A stretch of DNA of 26,925 nucleotides from the NCBI GenBank assembly GCA_041749275.1, contig JBGTBQ010000305.1, forward strand, positions 1 through 26,925, given 5' to 3'. Positions 24,650 to 26,925 of the stretch are shown piece after piece (positions within the stretch are counted from its first letter, which is position 1; every line of letters starts with the position of its first letter). The notes beneath the pieces are model-generated. The model saw nothing but the letters and a program-made list of their open reading frames with translations, searched no databases and was not told the DNA's origin. The position numbers were made by a program, and so were the translations under genes. The DNA is from JBGTBQ01 sp041749275. Lineage in GTDB: Bacteria; Acidobacteriota; Blastocatellia; Pyrinomonadales; Pyrinomonadaceae.

Positions 24650-26524
24650 TTATTTGATGGGGTTGAGTTTCTCGCGCGCCTGTGCGAGAGCCGCTTCGCC
24701 GCCGATCAATGTGAGCACATCGCCGAGCTTTAGTTCGGTCGAACCGTTGGGGGCGATGAGACGCTCGCCGCGGCGAAGCGCCACCACGACGCAATCGCGC
24801 AAGGCCAGAGCGGCGACCGTGCGCCCTACGACCGCGTGCGAGGTGATAACGGTTTCGGCGATCTGCTCGGCGCTGCCGCCCGCCGCCATGAGACGGAAGA
24901 GACTGGGCCGGAGGACGAGATTTTCGAGAATGGTCGCCGCCGCGCGGGTTGGACTCATCGCCTCGATCCCGGCGGACTCGAAGGCCGCGAGGTTTGACAT
25001 CGTGTTGGCGCGCGCCACCATCCGCAACTGGCCAAAAGCGGCGCGCGCGACCTGACAAACGAGCAGGTTTACCTTGTCGGAACCAGTCGCGGCGATCAGG
25101 CACTTGGCGTCTTCGGCCCCCGCGCGGCGGAGCACCACGGCGTCGGTTGCGTCGGCGCATAAGACGCGCACTCCGCGCAGGTCATTCGCCAACGCGCAAG
25201 AATCCTTGTCCGTGTCTATGAGCGAGACGGTCTCGCCCGCCGCGGTAAGTTCCCCGGCAAGCAGGCGACCGGTTTCGTTGGCCCCGATGATGATCGTATG
25301 TTGCGGCATAACTTTGAACACGCGCGCCAGCCACCCGGCGGCGCTTCCCTCGATGAGGACGGAGCCGAGTACGACGCCGAACACCAGCGACACAAGGAGC
25401 CGGCCCTCGACATAGCCCGCGTCCGACAGTTCCAACGCGAAGAATGTTGCCACGGAAGCCGCCACGATGCCACGCGGCCCGAGGAAAGAGATAAACAGCT
25501 TCTCGTTGGTGCGTAGCTCCGAACCCCACGTCGAAAGGAAGACGCGGGTGGGACGCACCACAAGCATCAACAGGGCGACCACGGCCCCGCCGCGCCAGCC
25601 GAGCGCCGCGAGGTCACCGAGTTCGAGGCTCGCCGCCAGAAGGATGAAGACTGCCGAGATGGCAAGCGAGGCGAGGTCGCCCTTGAACTCCTCGACCTGT
25701 TCCTTGTGCGGGATGTCGAGCGACCCCGTGACGATGCCGGCCACCGCCGCCGCGAGCACCCCCGCTTCGTGCGCCAAAAGCTCCGCGGCGGTGTATGCAA
25801 TCAGCGCCGCGCCTAAAATTCCCAGCCGCGCGAACTTCACCGGCAGCAGGTGAAAGCGGCCCGCCATCAGCCAGACGAAGCCCGCGACCAGCGCGCCCAC
25901 CCCCGCGCCCGCGAGCAGCGTCTGCCCCGCGTGCAACGTGGCGTGGCTCCATCCGCCCGGCGTTGTAATCGCGGTGAAGATGAGAGCCGCGAGGATGACG
26001 CCTAACGGGTCGGCGATGACTGACTCGCTTTCGAGCGTGGAGCGCACGCGCGGGTTGACCCTGACCTTCTGAAGTATCGGCGTGATAACGGTCGGCCCCG
26101 TGACCGAGACTATCGCGCCGAAGAGCAGACTCAGTTCCCAAGACCAGCCGAGCAGGAAGTGCGCGAGCGCCCCCGCGAGCAGCGTCGTGATGAGCAGGCC
26201 GACGCTGACCAGCCCCGCGACGGCGCGCGACGTGTGCCTGATCTCGCCCACCACCAGCAACAGACCGCCCTCGAAGACGACGACCGCGACCGCCGCGCTG
26301 ACTACGACGCGCAGCCCCGCATCCAACACCCGTGGCTGTACGAGGCCGAGCAACGCCGGGCCGAACAGCAGCCCCGCCAGCAGCAACGGCCCCGTCGCCG
26401 GCAGACGCAAACGGTCGGAGAGAATCTGCGCCATCGTGCCGACGGCCAGCACCAGCACCAGCGTCAACAGCGCGGCCAGCGCGGGCGAGTGACTGTGCAG
26501 ATGGAGGATGTAGTTCTCGAACAC
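24650..26524 (-). CDS. Cation:proton antiporter, CPA1 family, with TrkA-N and TrkA-C domains
   Basis: The 624-residue protein begins with about 12 membrane helices (residues 15-400). Helix motifs include FEGGLLL and the active-site-like ESESVIADPLGVILAAL with D172, then the conserved FLGPRGIVAASVA. A cytoplasmic RCK module follows. The TrkA-N part starts at about 408 (HTIIIGANETGRLLAGEL), with the nucleotide loop GANETG instead of the usual GxGxxG and an acidic strand end LIDTD. The TrkA-C domain spans about 545-620 (ITSHAVVGRTV to LTLIGG). Gating by nucleotide or ions through RCK is the family's rule. The start is GTG with AGGGGGG four bases upstream. It follows the DUF1622 gene by 57 bp on the same strand. 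Confidence 0.92.
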   Translation of the reverse strand: MFENYILHLHSHSPALAALLTLVLVLAVGTMAQILSDRLRLPATGPLLLAGLLFGPALLGLVQPRVLDAGLRVVVSAAVAVVVFEGGLLLVVGEIRHTSRAVAGLVSVGLLITTLLAGALAHFLLGWSWELSLLFGAIVSVTGPTVITPILQKVRVNPRVRSTLESESVIADPLGVILAALIFTAITTPGGWSHATLHAGQTLLAGAGVGALVAGFVWLMAGRFHLLPVKFARLGILGAALIAYTAAELLAHEAGVLAAAVAGIVTGSLDIPHKEQVEEFKGDLASLAISAVFILLAASLELGDLAALGWRGGAVVALLMLVVRPTRVFLSTWGSELRTNEKLFISFLGPRGIVAASVATFFALELSDAGYVEGRLLVSLVFGVVLGSVLIEGSAAGWLARVFKVMPQHTIIIGANETGRLLAGELTAAGETVSLIDTDKDSCALANDLRGVRVLCADATDAVVLRRAGAEDAKCLIAATGSDKVNLLVCQVARAAFGQLRMVARANTMSNLAAFESAGIEAMSPTRAAATILENLVLRPSLFRLMAAGGSAEQIAETVITSHAVVGRTVAALALRDCVVVALRRGERLIAPNGSTELKLGDVLTLIGGEAALAQAREKLNPIK

Positions 26525-26581
26525 GAAGCCCCCTAAAAAATCGCGAATGCGCCAAACATTCCCGGTGGAATCAGACCCTTT

Positions 26582-26925
26582 TTAACTAACGCGGTGCGCG
26601 CCCGCCGCGCCTTCAGGCTCAACCCCTCTCGTCGCGGGTGTGGGCGGCGGGCCGGGCCGCACGTCGGCGTGCTCGCTGCTCATCTCACGTGTCAGAAAAT
26701 AGTTGAGGGCGGTGCGGATGATGGCGATGGCTCCCAGCTTGCCGATCTGTTCCCACGAAGGAGCGACCGCCGTCGAAAGGATGTCCGCGCCAAGTTGAAA
26801 CTCCAGCGCGAGCGCCAGAAACCGCGCGAGCGTCAGGCGAATCTCGTTGTAATCGCTGAGGTGGGGCCGCACGAGCGAGCGGGCGAACTTGATGACGGTG
26901 AAGGCCACGCCCAGACAAATGATGA
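26582..26925 (-). CDS. DUF1622 membrane protein, partial (5' end outside the window)
   Basis: The minus-strand frame is open to the window edge (IICLGVAFTVI...), so the true start lies beyond 26925 and only the C-terminal 114 or so residues are seen. The pattern VRPHLSDYNEIRLTLARFLALALEFQLGADIL and then TAVAPSWEQIGKLGAIAIIRTALNYFL is diagnostic for DUF1622, small integral membrane proteins with two or three helices and unknown function. After the last helix comes a Pro/Gly-rich tail with no domain. It is upstream of the CPA1 antiporter by 57 bp and probably shares its transcript. Confidence 0.85.
   Translation of the reverse strand, partial: IICLGVAFTVIKFARSLVRPHLSDYNEIRLTLARFLALALEFQLGADILSTAVAPSWEQIGKLGAIAIIRTALNYFLTREMSSEHADVRPGPPPTPATRGVEPEGAAGAHRVS

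Overview
The window is a high-GC stretch of a Gram-negative chromosome. It carries lipid A genes (lpxA, lpxB, lpxD) and ADP-heptose/inner-core genes (rfaE1, rfaE2 and a heptosyltransferase). The gene mix, including a GH57/DUF3536 protein, DUF3108, DUF4410, a stand-alone HisKA protein and a Tes-like radical SAM enzyme, together with many dispersed palindromic repeats, suggests an Acidobacteriota bacterium, probably near Blastocatellia/Pyrinomonadaceae. That placement is inference, because no rRNA or marker gene is present to fix it.

Layout. 1-5528 (+): an envelope operon of rfaE1, a DUF3810 HExxH membrane protein, rfaE2, a heptosyltransferase, an ICMT-like methyltransferase and a DUF3108 exported protein. 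The first two genes overlap, as do the heptosyltransferase and methyltransferase. 5743-10091 (+): alpha-glucan genes, a GH57/DUF3536 protein and the branching enzyme glgB. 10202-11858 (+): lpxB and a DCC-family thiol-disulfide protein. 11921-14362 (-): lpxA, a one-TM protein of unknown function, and lpxD. 14727-16691 (+): divergent from lpxA, a large radical SAM protein resembling the archaeal tetraether synthase/MJ0619 family. It is the best candidate here for a membrane-spanning-lipid enzyme. 16879-18401 (+): two small exported proteins ending at a textbook intrinsic terminator. 18533-18808 (-): a HisKA-only protein.

19031-19644: a tRNA-Gln(CTG) gene with a good promoter. It is followed directly by remnants of mobile or defence genes: the 3' end of a type I restriction specificity gene, an intact antitoxin-like gene, and a PIN toxin gene that breaks off after about 17 codons. 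19775-20879 (-): an exported protein and a PilZ protein. 21211-21681 (+): a one-TM protein. 21836-26925 (-): an ion-homeostasis and stress group of tandem UspA, a CPA2 antiporter, a CPA1 antiporter with RCK domains, and a partial DUF1622 protein.

Working together: rfaE1 and rfaE2 make ADP-heptose precursors used by the heptosyltransferase, while LpxA, LpxD and LpxB build the lipid A anchor. The radical SAM enzyme may remodel membrane acyl chains. Gaps between genes are rich in long inverted repeats, heptamer arrays and a MITE-like element. No complete transposase, prophage or CRISPR array is visible.
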